NCBI GenBank assembly: GCA_039720395.1
Contig: CM077827.1
Location: 13,617,615 to 13,681,614, forward strand
DNA: 64,000 nt
DNA from: Liquidambar formosana
Taxonomy: Eukaryota; Streptophyta; Magnoliopsida; Saxifragales; Altingiaceae
Reading direction: 5' to 3'
The notes beneath the pieces were generated by a model. The model saw only the letters and a list, made by a program, of their open reading frames with translations. It was not told where the DNA came from and did no database searches. The translations under genes were made by a program, and so were the position numbers. The stretch's first letter is position 1, and every line of letters starts with the position of its first letter. This document shows, one piece after another, positions 1 to 10,389 of this stretch.

Positions 1-1246
1 AGTATGATAATGATATTATAAATTGAAATCCACAATTTGAAGGCAAGATCCTCTCCATTAGAAGAAAGATACTGAAATTCCAGTAGTTTTAATCTGGTTA
101 AGACACTTCATAGCTTAAATTAATCAACGGTGTAGTTGCTAGCATGTCGACTCTGATTAGAAGGAGCCTAAACATTGCAGTTTTACGAGCCTTTAGTTTG
201 CTGTAATGCCTTAACGTTGTTAAGTTCTGTCACCAATCAAAATTTCCTCACTCAGTTGGTGTTGTGAACAGTGAACCCCATGGCTTGAGAACTCTTATTT
301 TCACAAAATTGAATGTTTAATCCCAAAACCTCCCTTCTTCGCTATTGTATAAACAACTAGATTTGAATTGTCCCAATGATTTCTTCTGATGTTTTAAGAA
401 GTCAGTCTAAAATCAAAGAAATTGAGGTTTGGTTTGTCACAATGATAATAACCCCCCCTTTTTTCTTTTTCCTTTTTTTTTTTGTCCCTTCTATGACAAA
501 TCAATTTTAGATTATTCAATTTTTCAAAAAATTTATTCTTATATATACAATTTTGTTAATTTTCTCTTTCTAGGAATGTTGGATTTGGTTAGAATTCAAC
601 GATTTTGAGTTTCTTTGAGTGAGTTGGATTAGTGATAAACATTCAAAAAATAAAATTGAAGGAGCCATTGAAACCAGGAAAAACAGAGGAGCTATTGCAA
701 ATCTTATATATAATAGGGGGTTTGGAAGTGAAAAGAGACTACAGATATAGATGAGAGAGATGAGGGACGGTGACAATAACAATGGTTAAGATGATGACGG
801 CAACTACCTCACAGCAAGACTTGAGCGAGGTAGACGTGAGGATGCTATGGGTGTTGAGAGAGAGTGTTCAGTGATACGGGTGAGAGTGGATGCCGTGATG
901 CCGTGAAAGAGTTCATAAAACGATGGTGTTTAAACTTAATTCATACTTCAATTAAGAACAACATGGCAATTTCTTTAGCTATTGATGTAGTACTAGAGCC
1001 TCCTGTATTTTTAATGTAATGGAGAAGAGCTGTGCCCACGATTTGAAATCCTTCATTCAAAATATTTTATCCAAACAATAGATTTTTAAATCCATACCCC
1101 AAACCCAATTCCATTTTCCCAAATGCAGCCTTCGTGTAATTTTATAAAGTAAAAAAACTTCTTGCTAATTGAAGTAATAAAATAAAACAAATGTTTTGGC
1201 TTTACCCCTTTGTATATTTTCCATCATTAAACGTTGTTATTTATTA
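1..1246. other. AT-rich intergenic DNA, no gene seen
   Basis: No open reading frame here has a recognisable domain. The sequence is AT-rich with homopolymer runs such as the T run near 471-484. I see no RNA gene and no clear transposon end. Confidence 0.6.
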
Positions 1247-1248
1247 GA

Positions 1249-1493
1249 ACATCTCCAATGGGGATTTGGATTTGATGCAATTACTACATGGTGCAGTAAA
1301 CGTAGGATTGATGACATATGGCAAGGAAGAGAAATGGAGGTTTAAAATTCGAGAGATGCATTTGACGCCCAACGCCTAACAGCCCTTCATTTCTCCTCCT
1401 TGCCACGTGTCATCGATCTACGTTTACTGCACCATGCAGTAAAAGTAGCCAACTGTACCAAATCTGAATCCCTCCAATGGTGTACTAAAGGTG
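1249..1493. mobile_element. Foldback MITE-like element
   Basis: The two halves are inverted copies of each other. The left arm runs from TCTCCAATGGGG through the motif CATGGTGCAGTAAACGTAG and GGCAAGGA. The same motifs return on the opposite strand between about 1398 and 1490. The centre, about 1335-1395, is unique. No protein is encoded. I could not fix a target duplication, so the ends are accurate to a few bases only. Confidence 0.6.
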
Positions 1494-2592
1494 TGGTAAA
1501 AAATAGCAATAACTCACCCTTATGCTAAAATAGCACAAAAGATAGTTTTTTTTTTTATAAAAAAAAAAAGAAAAGGAGATGATGGTTGTGCAAAAAAAAT
1601 TACACATTGTATCATTTACACCATTGGGGTACGTTGTGTCAAATTATAGCATTTGTCATTTGGACCATTGGAGTACATTGTGTCATAAACTTTGTTGAAA
1701 ACACATCAGATAACAATTTGAACCATATAAAATTATTTCTAGTATGAAACTAAGCCACATAAAATTATTTCTAGAATGACCACTTCTACCCATAGCTAGA
1801 ATAGAAGAGAATTTTTAAGAAAAACATGCATCGCACATTTCTTAAGCATCCAAAATAGATGAGTGCAAGCCATGAGAAGACAGCTTTAGACCTTAAGAAT
1901 AGTTCAATTGGACAACAACAAAAACATCAAACAAATCAAAGATTAGGTGAGTGTTGTTTATTAAATTGCTCTTGCTCAAATATGCAAGACATGATTTAAA
2001 CAATAGGTCTCCGAAGACATTTGGCATTCCACCACGCTAGTGATTTGTCCAAGGTTGTTACATATCCTCACTTCGTCATCCTGGTTGAAAAAAAAAAAAT
2101 GAGCTCATTTCAATGCATATTGGATGTCCATCTTGTAAGAAAAGAAACTATTATAATCAAAAGAAGGAACTCTTACCTTAGCGTTGGAAAGAACCCCACC
2201 ACTCGCAAATTTTCATCATCGATCTATGATTTGGACCCATTTATAATTATTGTTTTGTTCAAAAGATTGATGTTTTCATTGTTATCAATCTCCAAAATTT
2301 TATTGTGTCAAACATTTAGTACTATCTTCAAAATAAAATATTGTAATGCTTATTATAATGCTTCATAACACCATTAAATGAAATTTAAAAATCTTAAAGG
2401 AATGATTTACTAAACTCAACACTTATGAATCATGTCATTGTAGAACCACTTAAAAATGTATATCTTGTAGGAGATTGGAAACTAACATTTGTAAGGATGC
2501 CCTCTAGCCACTAGAAAAATAAAAATTAAAAAACTTTCTAAATCCAAGTGTGTGTGTGTGTGTGTGTGTGTATGGTGATCAGGTAAGCACGT
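1494..2592. other. Intergenic DNA with short repeats and a (TG)n tract
   Basis: There is no supported gene. A phrase like CCATTGG(G/A)GTACNTTGTGTCA occurs twice (about 1622 and 1667). A TG dinucleotide run at 2549-2572 lies just before the solo LTR. The 115-codon plus-strand frame at 2021-2368 has no recognisable domain and is treated as chance. Confidence 0.5.
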
Positions 2593-2752
2593 TGTTGACA
2601 CCTAATTTTGTACCACCTAAACATTTCAAGTCCACCCCTTTTAAGCCCAGTGATGAAGAGTGATCTAGTTTGAAATAATTGATGAATGATCCTTGAAGAG
2701 CCAACGTAATCGCAATCGTAGTCCAACCTGCAGAAGCCCATAATCAGATATT

Positions 2753-2808
2753 TGTACGTACGTGCAATTTAGTTGTGCGTACGCACCTTTCAATTGTGCG
2801 TACGCACA
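2753..2808. promoter_or_regulatory. 21-bp-phased palindrome cluster in solo LTR, upstream of TATA
   Basis: CGTACG cores start at 2757, 2778 and 2799, exactly 21 bp apart. The second and third are full palindromes, GTGCGTACGCAC. The first has the arms of the intact element's version (ACGTACGTGCA). The cluster ends about 150 bp before the TATA box at 2956. Confidence 0.75.
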
Positions 2809-3630
2809 TTAACTCCTAAATCCGGATTTTTCCCTCCATTTTGGTATTCCCCTTTGTTACCTTATGAAGGTTTGACCTACTTTGTGGCCACCTTGTGATG
2901 GCTAGAGAAGCCAGAAACCCTAACCTATCTTTCCCCAAAACCCTAATACTGCCTCTATAAATATAGCACTTTCAACCGGGAAAGGGACCTCAACTATCCT
3001 CTAGCCATCACCATTCTCTAAACCATTCTCTAGCCACCACTTCTACAAACCCTAGCCACCATTTCTACAAACCTATAAGCTAAGAGAGAGAAGGACGGCT
3101 GTGATCACGGAGACTTAAAAGGAAGAGTTCATCAAAGTTTCATCCTACATATCGCCCAACCTGAGGGTAACAGCTTACTTTTCCATCTCTTTCTCCATTA
3201 TTTGAGATAGCCTGTTATTACTTTTGAATTTCCGGACATGCTTCTCTTTCTCCCATGATTGTGTATTTATTTTGTTTAGTTGTTTCTTATTTCTTAGTAA
3301 ATTTATTTATTTAGTTTTCTCTTTTGATTTTTATTTATTTTGTCTTCCACATGAGTAGTAATTTTCTACTATCGATTAATTTATGTAACCACATAGTAGA
3401 ATAGGTGTATTCATCTCTATATATATATTTTCATTTATTAGATTAAGATTTCTTTTTCTTAGTTTATTTTGATTTATTCCCATCCCTTGTTAATTTTATT
3501 TTTATCATTTTAATCTTTCTAGTTGTGTGCATATAGATTTAGGACTTGATTATCGTAGTTTTTTTATATAGTTACATATTTTATTAGTCGTGGAAGTATA
3601 TCATTAATTCCGGGGTTCCGTGAGTGGAAT

Positions 3631-3687
3631 GTACGTACGCATAAATCGAAAGTGCGTACGCACTTTACGGTTGTGCGTACGCACTTC
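3631..3687. promoter_or_regulatory. 21-bp-phased palindrome cluster in solo LTR, downstream part
   Basis: CGTACG cores start at 3634, 3655 and 3676, again exactly 21 bp apart. The last two are GTGCGTACGCAC. It corresponds to the second cluster of the intact LTR at 9865-9924, downstream of the presumed transcription start. Confidence 0.75.
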
Positions 3688-4623
3688 CTTTGTATGATCG
3701 ATTCACTCTTTTATTATATTTATTTTATTCTATATTATTCATTCCATACATAGTTGATTCCATATTTTATCTATTCCCTAGTTTAGGTTACTACCATATT
3801 TGTTTATCCCTCACTTATCTTTCTTTCTTTGTGTCAATCTTCTTTTATTATCATTTCTTTATTTAGATTAGTTCCATATTTTATTTCTTTCTTTCTCTAG
3901 ATTAGTTCTTTATTTAAACCATTCCTTTATTTATTTTTATTTTCTTCCTTACTTATTTGCTTGTTTCTTTACTTATTTGTTTCTCTTTCATTATTAGTAG
4001 ATTATTTCCTCTCATACTTTTATTTTTCTTACTTGTTTATTCATTTATTTTTTTTCTTTATTTGACTCTTTCTTTATTTTTGTATCCTTCTTTAGATTAA
4101 CCCTTTTATTACATTAATTCTTTGTATAATTCATTTCTTTATTTATTTAACGTCATTGTGTGATATCATTTGAATTAAATTGCATATCGCATGAATAGGG
4201 TTAAATCCAATTGATAATTCTTGTTAATTAAGGCCAACAAAACATGTGTGGGGGCCGGCTTCGAGCGGGCGTTGTTGGGTGCCTAACACCTTCCAACAAC
4301 ATACCCTAACTCTGAACCCTAAATTCTCTAGTTATGACGAGTTAGACCCTTGCTAGGGGTCAAATCGGTTCCCGAAACCAAATCGAGTGGCGACTCTTCT
4401 CCTCGCTAGCTCTCCTTGCTAGTGGCGTACTCCCAAGCTGGCGTGGTTAGGACACGGCGCTCACACACATGCTGATATAAGATATATCAACACCCGCATT
4501 GGAAGTTGTACCTTGTGCATTAGTGGGATATGAGATACATTGGACCAATGCAAAGGGTACAACCCCCAATGCATGGTGCTGATATAACTTATATCAACAC
4601 ATGCTGATGGGAACATAACCGTG

Positions 4624-4626
<3 letters not shown>

Positions 4627-4654
<28 letters not shown>

Positions 4655-4674
4655 ATATACTTATACATATATAT

Positions 4675-4707
<33 letters not shown>

Positions 4708-4727
4708 GAAATGTATATATATATGTG

Positions 4728-4777
<50 letters not shown>

Positions 4778-4779
4778 AT

Positions 4780-4819
<40 letters not shown>

Positions 4820-4850
4820 GTATGTATGTATATATATATACACATATATA
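4627..4850. repeat. Compound TA/CA/GT microsatellite
   Basis: Alternating (TA)n, (CA)n and (GT)n blocks with short interruptions. The CA and GT blocks are complementary, so the stretch can fold on itself. All frames that appear to code Tyr-Ile-His-Thr or Cys-Val repeats here come from the microsatellite. Confidence 0.9.
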
Positions 4851-4859
4851 GATAGATAA

Positions 4860-5140
4860 GGGAGGGGTTCGTTTACACCCAGTGTCAAACTTTTTACTCT
4901 TAGACCTCTCAATATCTTTTTGTGTGAATAATATTTCGTCAATCCGATCGTTGAATTAGGTTCTTTATTCATGCACATCATGCATGCCAAATTTCAAGTA
5001 AATCGGATATTAGGCATGCATGACACGCATGAATAAAGAACCTAATCCAATGGTTAGATTCACAAAATATCATTCCTATAAAAAGATATTATGGGGTGTA
5101 AGAGTAAAAAGTTTTACACCAGGTATAAACAGATCCCTCC
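4860..5140. mobile_element. Foldback MITE, GGGAGG...CCCTCC termini
   Basis: The left end GGGAGGGGTTCGTTTACACC is inverted at the right end (GGTATAAACAGATCCCTCC). Pairing continues almost to the centre: ATTAGGTTCTTTATTCATGC near 4956 is mirrored by GCATGAATAAAGAACCTAAT near 5027. The element is about 280 bp and close to one long hairpin. It lies in TA-rich DNA, so the target duplication is ambiguous. The same terminal motif occurs at 5481 and 27066. Confidence 0.8.
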
Positions 5141-6115
5141 TTTATATATATATATATATATATGATTGGTCTTGTTGAATTATGTTTTTAAATTAGGAGA
5201 GAAGGGATGGGTTTACTGTAAGAAGGGCATTTAGGTGGGATCGAGATATAAAAAGAAAAAATGGTTATTATAAAATGGTAGATGGTAAATCCCTCATTTG
5301 GAGATTAAAGACCATTACTGTCATTTTAAATAGAATAAGAGAGATTTGACATTTTATTTGGAATTACTTTTGTTTTGACCTACCATTTGATTATTCTCCT
5401 ATATATCTTTATCTTGTTTTTATCTAGCCATGTAATGCATAGTTGCATATATATATATATATATAATATAATATTATATAGGGAGGTTTCGTTTACACCC
5501 AGTGTAAAAGTAAAACTCTTACACCTTTTTACAGCCCTAGATGTTTTTTGATCCAACAGCCTGCCTTCATCCATTTTTTTTTTTATACAAATTTCGGGTT
5601 ATATTACACAGATCAGGTTCAGATCCCATTTCATTCAACTTCAACATCTTATGCACTCCTTTCCCATTCATACGTCTTTCTTTCCCTCTCTCTTATTTCA
5701 TTCTCAAGTTTGAAGCTCTAAGTCATGGCCATGGCTGCTTTCTTTGATGATCGATTTACCACTCATCTAATGGTTGCAAAAATGGTTCTATACTTCTTGT
5801 TGAGGTATTAATTTTATGCATTACCAAAAGGAAGGAAACCGTGAAGTGATCAAAAGAGAAGAAGAAAAACCAGGGGCAAAACCACATACCATTTAATTAT
5901 TTGATTATTTCTCTCCCGCTCTCTTCCTCCTTCCGTCTTTGGTTCGTAGTTAACCCTTTTATAAACAAATTAAATTTCTTGAACTTTAATTATTTTTTAA
6001 AAAAAATGAAAACCTACTTCTAATCTTATCAAATCTACTTCTATAGTAGAAATGTAAGTGTTGGTGCTTCATAGCTGAAAAAATGGAAAAATAAAAAATA
6101 AAAACAAAAATAAAA
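5141..6115. other. AT-rich DNA with no supported gene
   Basis: It contains TA runs at about 5145-5163 and 5445-5470. The short frames at 5380-5574 and 5541-5747 overlap a transposon terminus and have no recognisable domain. Confidence 0.5.
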
Positions 6116-7398
6116 GGGTAAAATGCATAAAACCCCTCCTATTATTACCCATTTTGAAGGTTACCCCCCTCTATCAAAAAACCTATCAAAAAAACCCTCC
6201 CATATTGTGTAGAGTTGACAAATACACCCTTCCGTCCACACGCCATTAGGTAAGTTAATAGAAAAAACACACATGAATGGCACGTGATGTTGTTTATTGA
6301 TTCATAAGACAAAAATGCCATTTCTTTCTTCTTTTCTTTTTTTTTTTTTCTCCATTTTTCTCTCCCTGCCGTCTCTCCACGATCTACCCTCTCTCTCCTC
6401 TGAAGAAGGAGATAACCAATCATGGCCGATCACGGCAACAACCAATGCAAATCCCAGCAAGCAGCCATTGCCGATCACAGCCCCTTTCTTTCCTTATCCT
6501 CGCCGACGACTGTGGGAAGAGAAAACCTCCTCGACCAACAACGCTCCGCAAATCCGTCTCCGACCTTGACCCATCCTCTGAAACCTCCACTCCAAGTATG
6601 AATCCATGGTCACTCTCCAATTAGGTCTCGACCTGCTATTTTCGTCATTAATCGCTCTGATCCAAAACGGCGCTGTCAAGCATATCTCAGATCCCATCGT
6701 CGCCGATCGGTCCATCACCGGTGATATCACCCTATTGTCGCCGGCAAGCATATTTTAGATCCCATCGTCCCAATCATTGCTGAGCTCAGCATCAAATCGC
6801 TATCCATAGCTGAATTTAATCAACGAAGAGAAAACCAATCATCTTCAAAACCCTAACCTTCTCCCTTCCTCTCTTCTTCTCCCTTCTGAAACTCTTTCCG
6901 TCATAAACATCGCATAGAAGAAAGGCGGAAAACATTGAGGGTACCCTTTCTCCAACCTATACTCTAGTGAATCTAATTTCACAGTGGAAATTGAGATGAA
7001 TTTATCATTTAAAAACTAAAGAGAGAGAGAGAAAGAGAAATAGAGGAGAATGAGTATGCCAAAACTATGCAAATGGGGTTTGGTATTGGTGGCATGAGTT
7101 GCCGTTGATGGTAAGTTGGCAAGCTGCCAGTGATGATGCCATTGCATTTTCATAGTAACAGTGGGAAGAAATGGAGGAGCAAAAACTAAATAACCAAATC
7201 AAAATGGTATCATTTCATAAAGTTAATAAAACCATTTTTTTAACAATTAAAAAAGAACAAGGGTATAATAGACATTTAACATCGCTGTTAATGGCGTACC
7301 CCTAGCATAATATAGGGGTTTTTTGTAGGGTTTTTTTTAGAGGGGGGTATCCTGTAAAATGGGCAATAATAGGAGGGGTTTTTTTTTGCATTTTACCC
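6116..7398. mobile_element. Non-autonomous Mutator-like element with ~90-bp TIRs
   Basis: Long terminal inverted repeats start GGGTAAAATGCA and run through CCCCTCCTATTATT, CCCATTTT and TACCCCCCTCTA on both ends. The left copy is about 6116-6212 and the right about 7302-7398 inverted. The flanks are AAAATAAAA (6107-6115) and AAAACAAAA (7399-7407), 8 of 9 bases alike, fitting the 9-bp duplication of Mutator elements. The interior 6360-6960 is distinctly more GC-rich than its surroundings and could be a captured gene fragment, but I do not recognise it. No transposase is present. Confidence 0.65.
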
Positions 7399-9036
7399 AA
7401 AACAAAAAACAAAAAACATAAAGATATATCCTACAAATTAAAAATAAGAAAAAGAAAATTATCAAACGTAGGAGGTGGGAAGTGGAAGCACCTAATGATA
7501 CAAAATGCAGAAGAAGCTAGATTTATTTTTTAAAGAAAAGATCTGACCTTTAGATTTAATGGGTACATGACTTGAAAAAAAAAAAAAAAAGAAAAAAGAA
7601 GGGGGGGGGATAAATGGCTAAAGAAGAAGACAGAGAGCTGCGATCAATCTATTGAATTAAATGGGTAAATGAACCCTTTGTTATTCCATATAGGTTGTTT
7701 TTTTTGTAGTCTAGTCACTTGCATTAGTTTTTAAGGGTCCTAAGGATAATGTGTATGAATTTTGGTTCAATTTGGAGTTGATCTTGAGGGTTAATAAGAA
7801 CTTTTGTGACTTAAGGGGCATAATCGTCTTTTAAGTCACAAACTTTTCATTTGACTTTAAAATGATCTCCAAATTGTCAATTGGAGTTCATATTGATGCA
7901 TATGAGGTACTTATAGGTTCAATTTGATGAATCAATGGCTTAGGGTTAAAATAGCTCAATATAGTTCAAGTTGGTTAAAAGACCCACTTTGGATTGGCTC
8001 AATTCAACTCATAATTATCAATCAATTCTCTTCAAATTGACTTTAATTAGTCTTTATTTTATCCCTAAAAGTGTTTTGGACAGTTCAATTTTGGAAAGTA
8101 TTTGGTTCAATCCTATATGCATACCTATGCTTTGTAAAGGTAGTGCATAGCAATTAACCGTCTTTATAAAACCTAACCATGCACCCATGGTTAGTGGTTT
8201 TTGTCCTAAAATGTTTAAAAATGTATTCTTCATTGAAACACGGTCGTTTTGGCTTTTATTTCATCAAAATCGGAGTTGATTTGACACCTAAAACACTCCT
8301 AAAATGAAAGGAGTCCAGAAAAGGAGAAAAACTGAAGTGGGCTCAGGTGACCACCCAGCCCTCAATGGCTAGCCGCTTAGGCCAGGTGGCTAGCCGCCCA
8401 AGCCCAAGTGGTCACCCAAGCCACTTTCCTATTTTTGCTGAAGCGGGACTCCTTCCCTTGTTTGACGGACCTAGACTCTTTTGAATGACTTTCCTTCTAA
8501 TTTTTGGTAACTTTTGAGTTCCTTGAGCTCGAGCACCAAGGGAGTCTCTTATAACCCTTGGATTAGTTTTTAGAGTTTTAATCCTAGCCATTGATTTATC
8601 TCAATTAAACTCTATAAATACCCCACTATGTTTCAGCACTAGGGGAGCCACTTTTATGCATTAAACTTAAGTTCTAAGAGAGAATAAGAGAGAGAGTTCT
8701 AAAGGAGAGTTGGATTCTTGCTGTAGCCTTGAAGAAAGTTATTTGAAGTTGATCAGAAGAGAAGGAGAGAGTCTCTACAGCAACAAAGAAGACTTAACCG
8801 AAGGTAAATACTATCTCTATAATGCTGAAATTAGGGTTTCTTGTAGAATAGGCTTATTGCATGCTAAAGTTAGGATTTTTATCATGTATAAAAGCTTTAG
8901 TTAGTTAATATACATGAAATAAATGCTATTCATGATGAGTATAGCATGCTTTAGGGTTATTTTATAAGATTTAATGCATGTTTGTGAGTTTAGGGTTTCC
9001 ATTATCCTTGTTTTAGGTTAGTTTCATATAGCATGT
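7399..9036 (+). mobile_element. Left part of an older LTR split by the Tat element
   Basis: The region has LTR-like architecture. It contains a TATAAATA box at 8613-8620, a short-palindrome cluster at 8346-8417, and a GGTAAATA donor-like site near 8803 matching the GAGGGTAA position of the other LTRs. The continuation after the inserted element (25616 onward) has a stretch near 26470-26520 (GGGTGCCT..., ACCTTCCCATG, CTTAGCCTCCGAA). It aligns with the conserved 3' part of the Tat LTR (GGGAGCCTAACACCTTCCCG..., CTTAGCTCCGAA). I could not fix the 5' boundary; about 7680-7700 is plausible. Confidence 0.5.
8346..8417. promoter_or_regulatory. Phased GGCTAGCC / GGTNACC palindrome cluster
   Basis: GGCTAGCC occurs at 8367-8374 and 8388-8395, exactly 21 bp apart. 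They are flanked by GGTGACC (8346-8352) and GGTCACC (8410-8416), with centres 21.5 bp outside them. The outer units GGTGACCACC and GGTGGTCACC are reverse complements of each other. The cluster ends about 200 bp upstream of the TATAAATA at 8613. It mirrors the CGTACG clusters of the related LTRs with an unrelated palindrome. Confidence 0.55.
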
Positions 9037-9180
9037 TGTTAACACCCCATTTTGTACCACTTGGCACCTCAAGCCACTTTCTGAGACCCGATGATGAAGG
9101 GCAGTAGCCAACGGACCATCTCAAGCACGCCCGAAGGACTCGCGGAGACACAGCAGGCCTTTGGCCTTGGTTCGATACCC

Positions 9181-9240
9181 CATGCACGTACGTGCATGGG
9201 ATATGCACGTACGTGCATATACCATGCACGTACGATCATG
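9181..9240. promoter_or_regulatory. U3 cluster of three 21-bp-phased palindromes, 5' LTR
   Basis: CGTACG cores start at 9187, 9208 and 9229, exactly 21 bp apart. The first is the 18-bp palindrome CATGCACGTACGTGCATG, the second is TATGCACGTACGTGCATA, and the third has one altered arm (CATGCACGTACGATCATG). Each holds two ACGT cores, the type bound by plant bZIP and bHLH factors. CATGCA at the edges matches the RY element of B3 factors. The TATA box follows about 130 bp after the last unit. Binding is inferred, not shown. Confidence 0.8.
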
Positions 9241-9369
9241 CCCTCTCTTTTTGAATTCCATCTCTTCCCCCCGAAATTACTTCTTACCTTATACAGCCCC
9301 CACGCTGACAGCTGCTCAGTGGCGGCTGGGAAACCCTAGAAATCCCCGAATTAAACCCTAATCCCCGCC

Positions 9370-9377
9370 TATAAATA
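9370..9377 (+). promoter_or_regulatory. TATA box of the 5' LTR
   Basis: CCTATAAATACCC. The same box is found in the 3' LTR (24588-24595), the solo LTR (2956-2963) and the LTR remnant (8613-8620), always downstream of a palindrome cluster. Confidence 0.75.
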
Positions 9378-9864
9378 CCCTGCTTTCATTCAAGAGAGGG
9401 GAAGGTGATTTTGGCTACCAAACGACCATTCTAAAAAATCCAACATTGGCAGCTGTGTCTACGGGAAGTCCGGAGAGTAGAACTGACGAAGGAACCGCTG
9501 CTGCTGCCCGCCCTGAGGGTAACGGTTCTTAACCCTCAATTTCGTTTTCCTTCAATGATTTGATAATATTATTTAGGATATTGCATGAAATGTACATCTT
9601 ATGCATCTTTTCATTTACTGCCTGAATACATGATGCATTTAGACTCAGCATAAATTCATTTCTACATTCATAGATCTAGAATAGGTCCTCTGTCATTTCT
9701 TTCGCATACGTCGTATCCCGACATTTAGATCTAGATTGTTTTTTATGTCTTCAAAGCATGTTTAGATGGTTTCTGTATATACCCTGATCATTTGTAGTGT
9801 CACACAGGCATGATAATTGCACAATAGGTTTAGATTTGCATTTTCGCATGGATTTCATTTAGGG

Positions 9865-9924
9865 TATGCACGTACGTGCCTTGCATATGCACGTACGTGC
9901 CTCTCATATGCACGTACGTGCATG
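9865..9924. promoter_or_regulatory. Leader cluster of three 21-bp-phased palindromes, 5' LTR
   Basis: CGTACG cores start at 9871, 9892 and 9913, exactly 21 bp apart, each in TATGCACGTACGTGC. It lies about 500 bp downstream of the TATA box, so it would be transcribed in the leader. The 3' LTR has four units at the same place. Confidence 0.8.
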
Positions 9925-10371
9925 ACTTTATTTTTTTTCAGTTTAAATCCTCTTTTCTCCCTTACAGGCAGTACAGGCAGCGTAAGTTCTCCATTGATTT
10001 CACCCCCTTTCTCTTATATGTGTGTATATTTCTCTTTAAATCCTTTTTATCTCTCATCATTGCATGCTTTTATTTGATTTTGCCTAGTTGTCTGTATAGT
10101 GGTCAAGTTTGATTAAACCCTTTTTAATTAAAGCCAATAAGTGTATGTGAGGCCGGATTTTAGCCGGGCGCAGACGGGAGCCTAACACCTTCCCGTCCGC
10201 GTACCTTAGCTCCGAACCTTGATTCTTTGGGTGATGACGAGTTGGGCCCTTGCTAGGGGTCTATCGGTTTCCGAGGCCAAAATCGGGTGGCGACTCCCTC
10301 TCCACCCTAATCGTCCGTGGTTAGTGGCATACTCTCGAGCAGGGCGTGGTGAAAGGACACGGCGCTCACAA

Positions 10372-10389
10372 TGGCGACTCTGCTGGGGA
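10372..10389 (+). other. Primer-binding site, tRNA-Arg type
   Basis: TGGCGACTCTGCTGGGGA starts one base after the 5' LTR. Its complement ends ...GAGTCGCCA preceded by TCCCCAGC, the pattern of the T-arm, acceptor and CCA end of a plant tRNA-Arg. Arg primers are known in Tat/Ogre elements. The isoacceptor is my inference and needs a tRNA alignment. Confidence 0.75.

Larger units (their letters stand above)
2593..4465 (+). mobile_element. Solo LTR of a Tat-like Ty3/gypsy element
   Basis: It begins TGTTGACACCTAATTTTG and ends GGACACGGCGCTCACA. Both ends align with the LTR of the intact element at 9037 (TGTTAACACCCCATTTTG and the same terminus). It is flanked by CACGT (2588-2592) and CACAT (4466-4470), a 5-bp target duplication with one transition. 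It has a TATAAATA box at 2956-2963 and the conserved stretch GGGTGCCTAACACCTTCC near 4279. No internal region or second LTR adjoins it, so it probably arose by LTR-LTR recombination. It is clearly diverged from the 9037 family and is an older relative. Confidence 0.88.
9037..10370 (+). repeat. 5' LTR of the Tat element
   Basis: 1,334 bp, beginning TGTTAACACCCC and ending GCGCTCACA. Its TATAAATA box at 9370-9377 puts the transcription start near 9400 and makes roughly the first 360 bp U3. A donor-like GAGGGTAACG lies near 9523. It carries two 21-bp-phased palindrome clusters, one in U3 and one in the leader part. It is 22 bp shorter than the 3' LTR: one 21-bp palindrome unit fewer and one T fewer in a T run. 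Confidence 0.95.

Noticed and set aside
4461..4990. Several overlapping frames coding Tyr/Ile/His/Thr/Cys/Val repeats
   Set aside because: They translate a TA/CA/GT microsatellite and have no codon or domain signal.
9181..9240. 21-bp periodicity read as 21-nt phased small RNAs
   Set aside because: The period is in DNA motif spacing, not in known cleavage products. Helical phasing is the simpler reading, though small-RNA data could reopen it.
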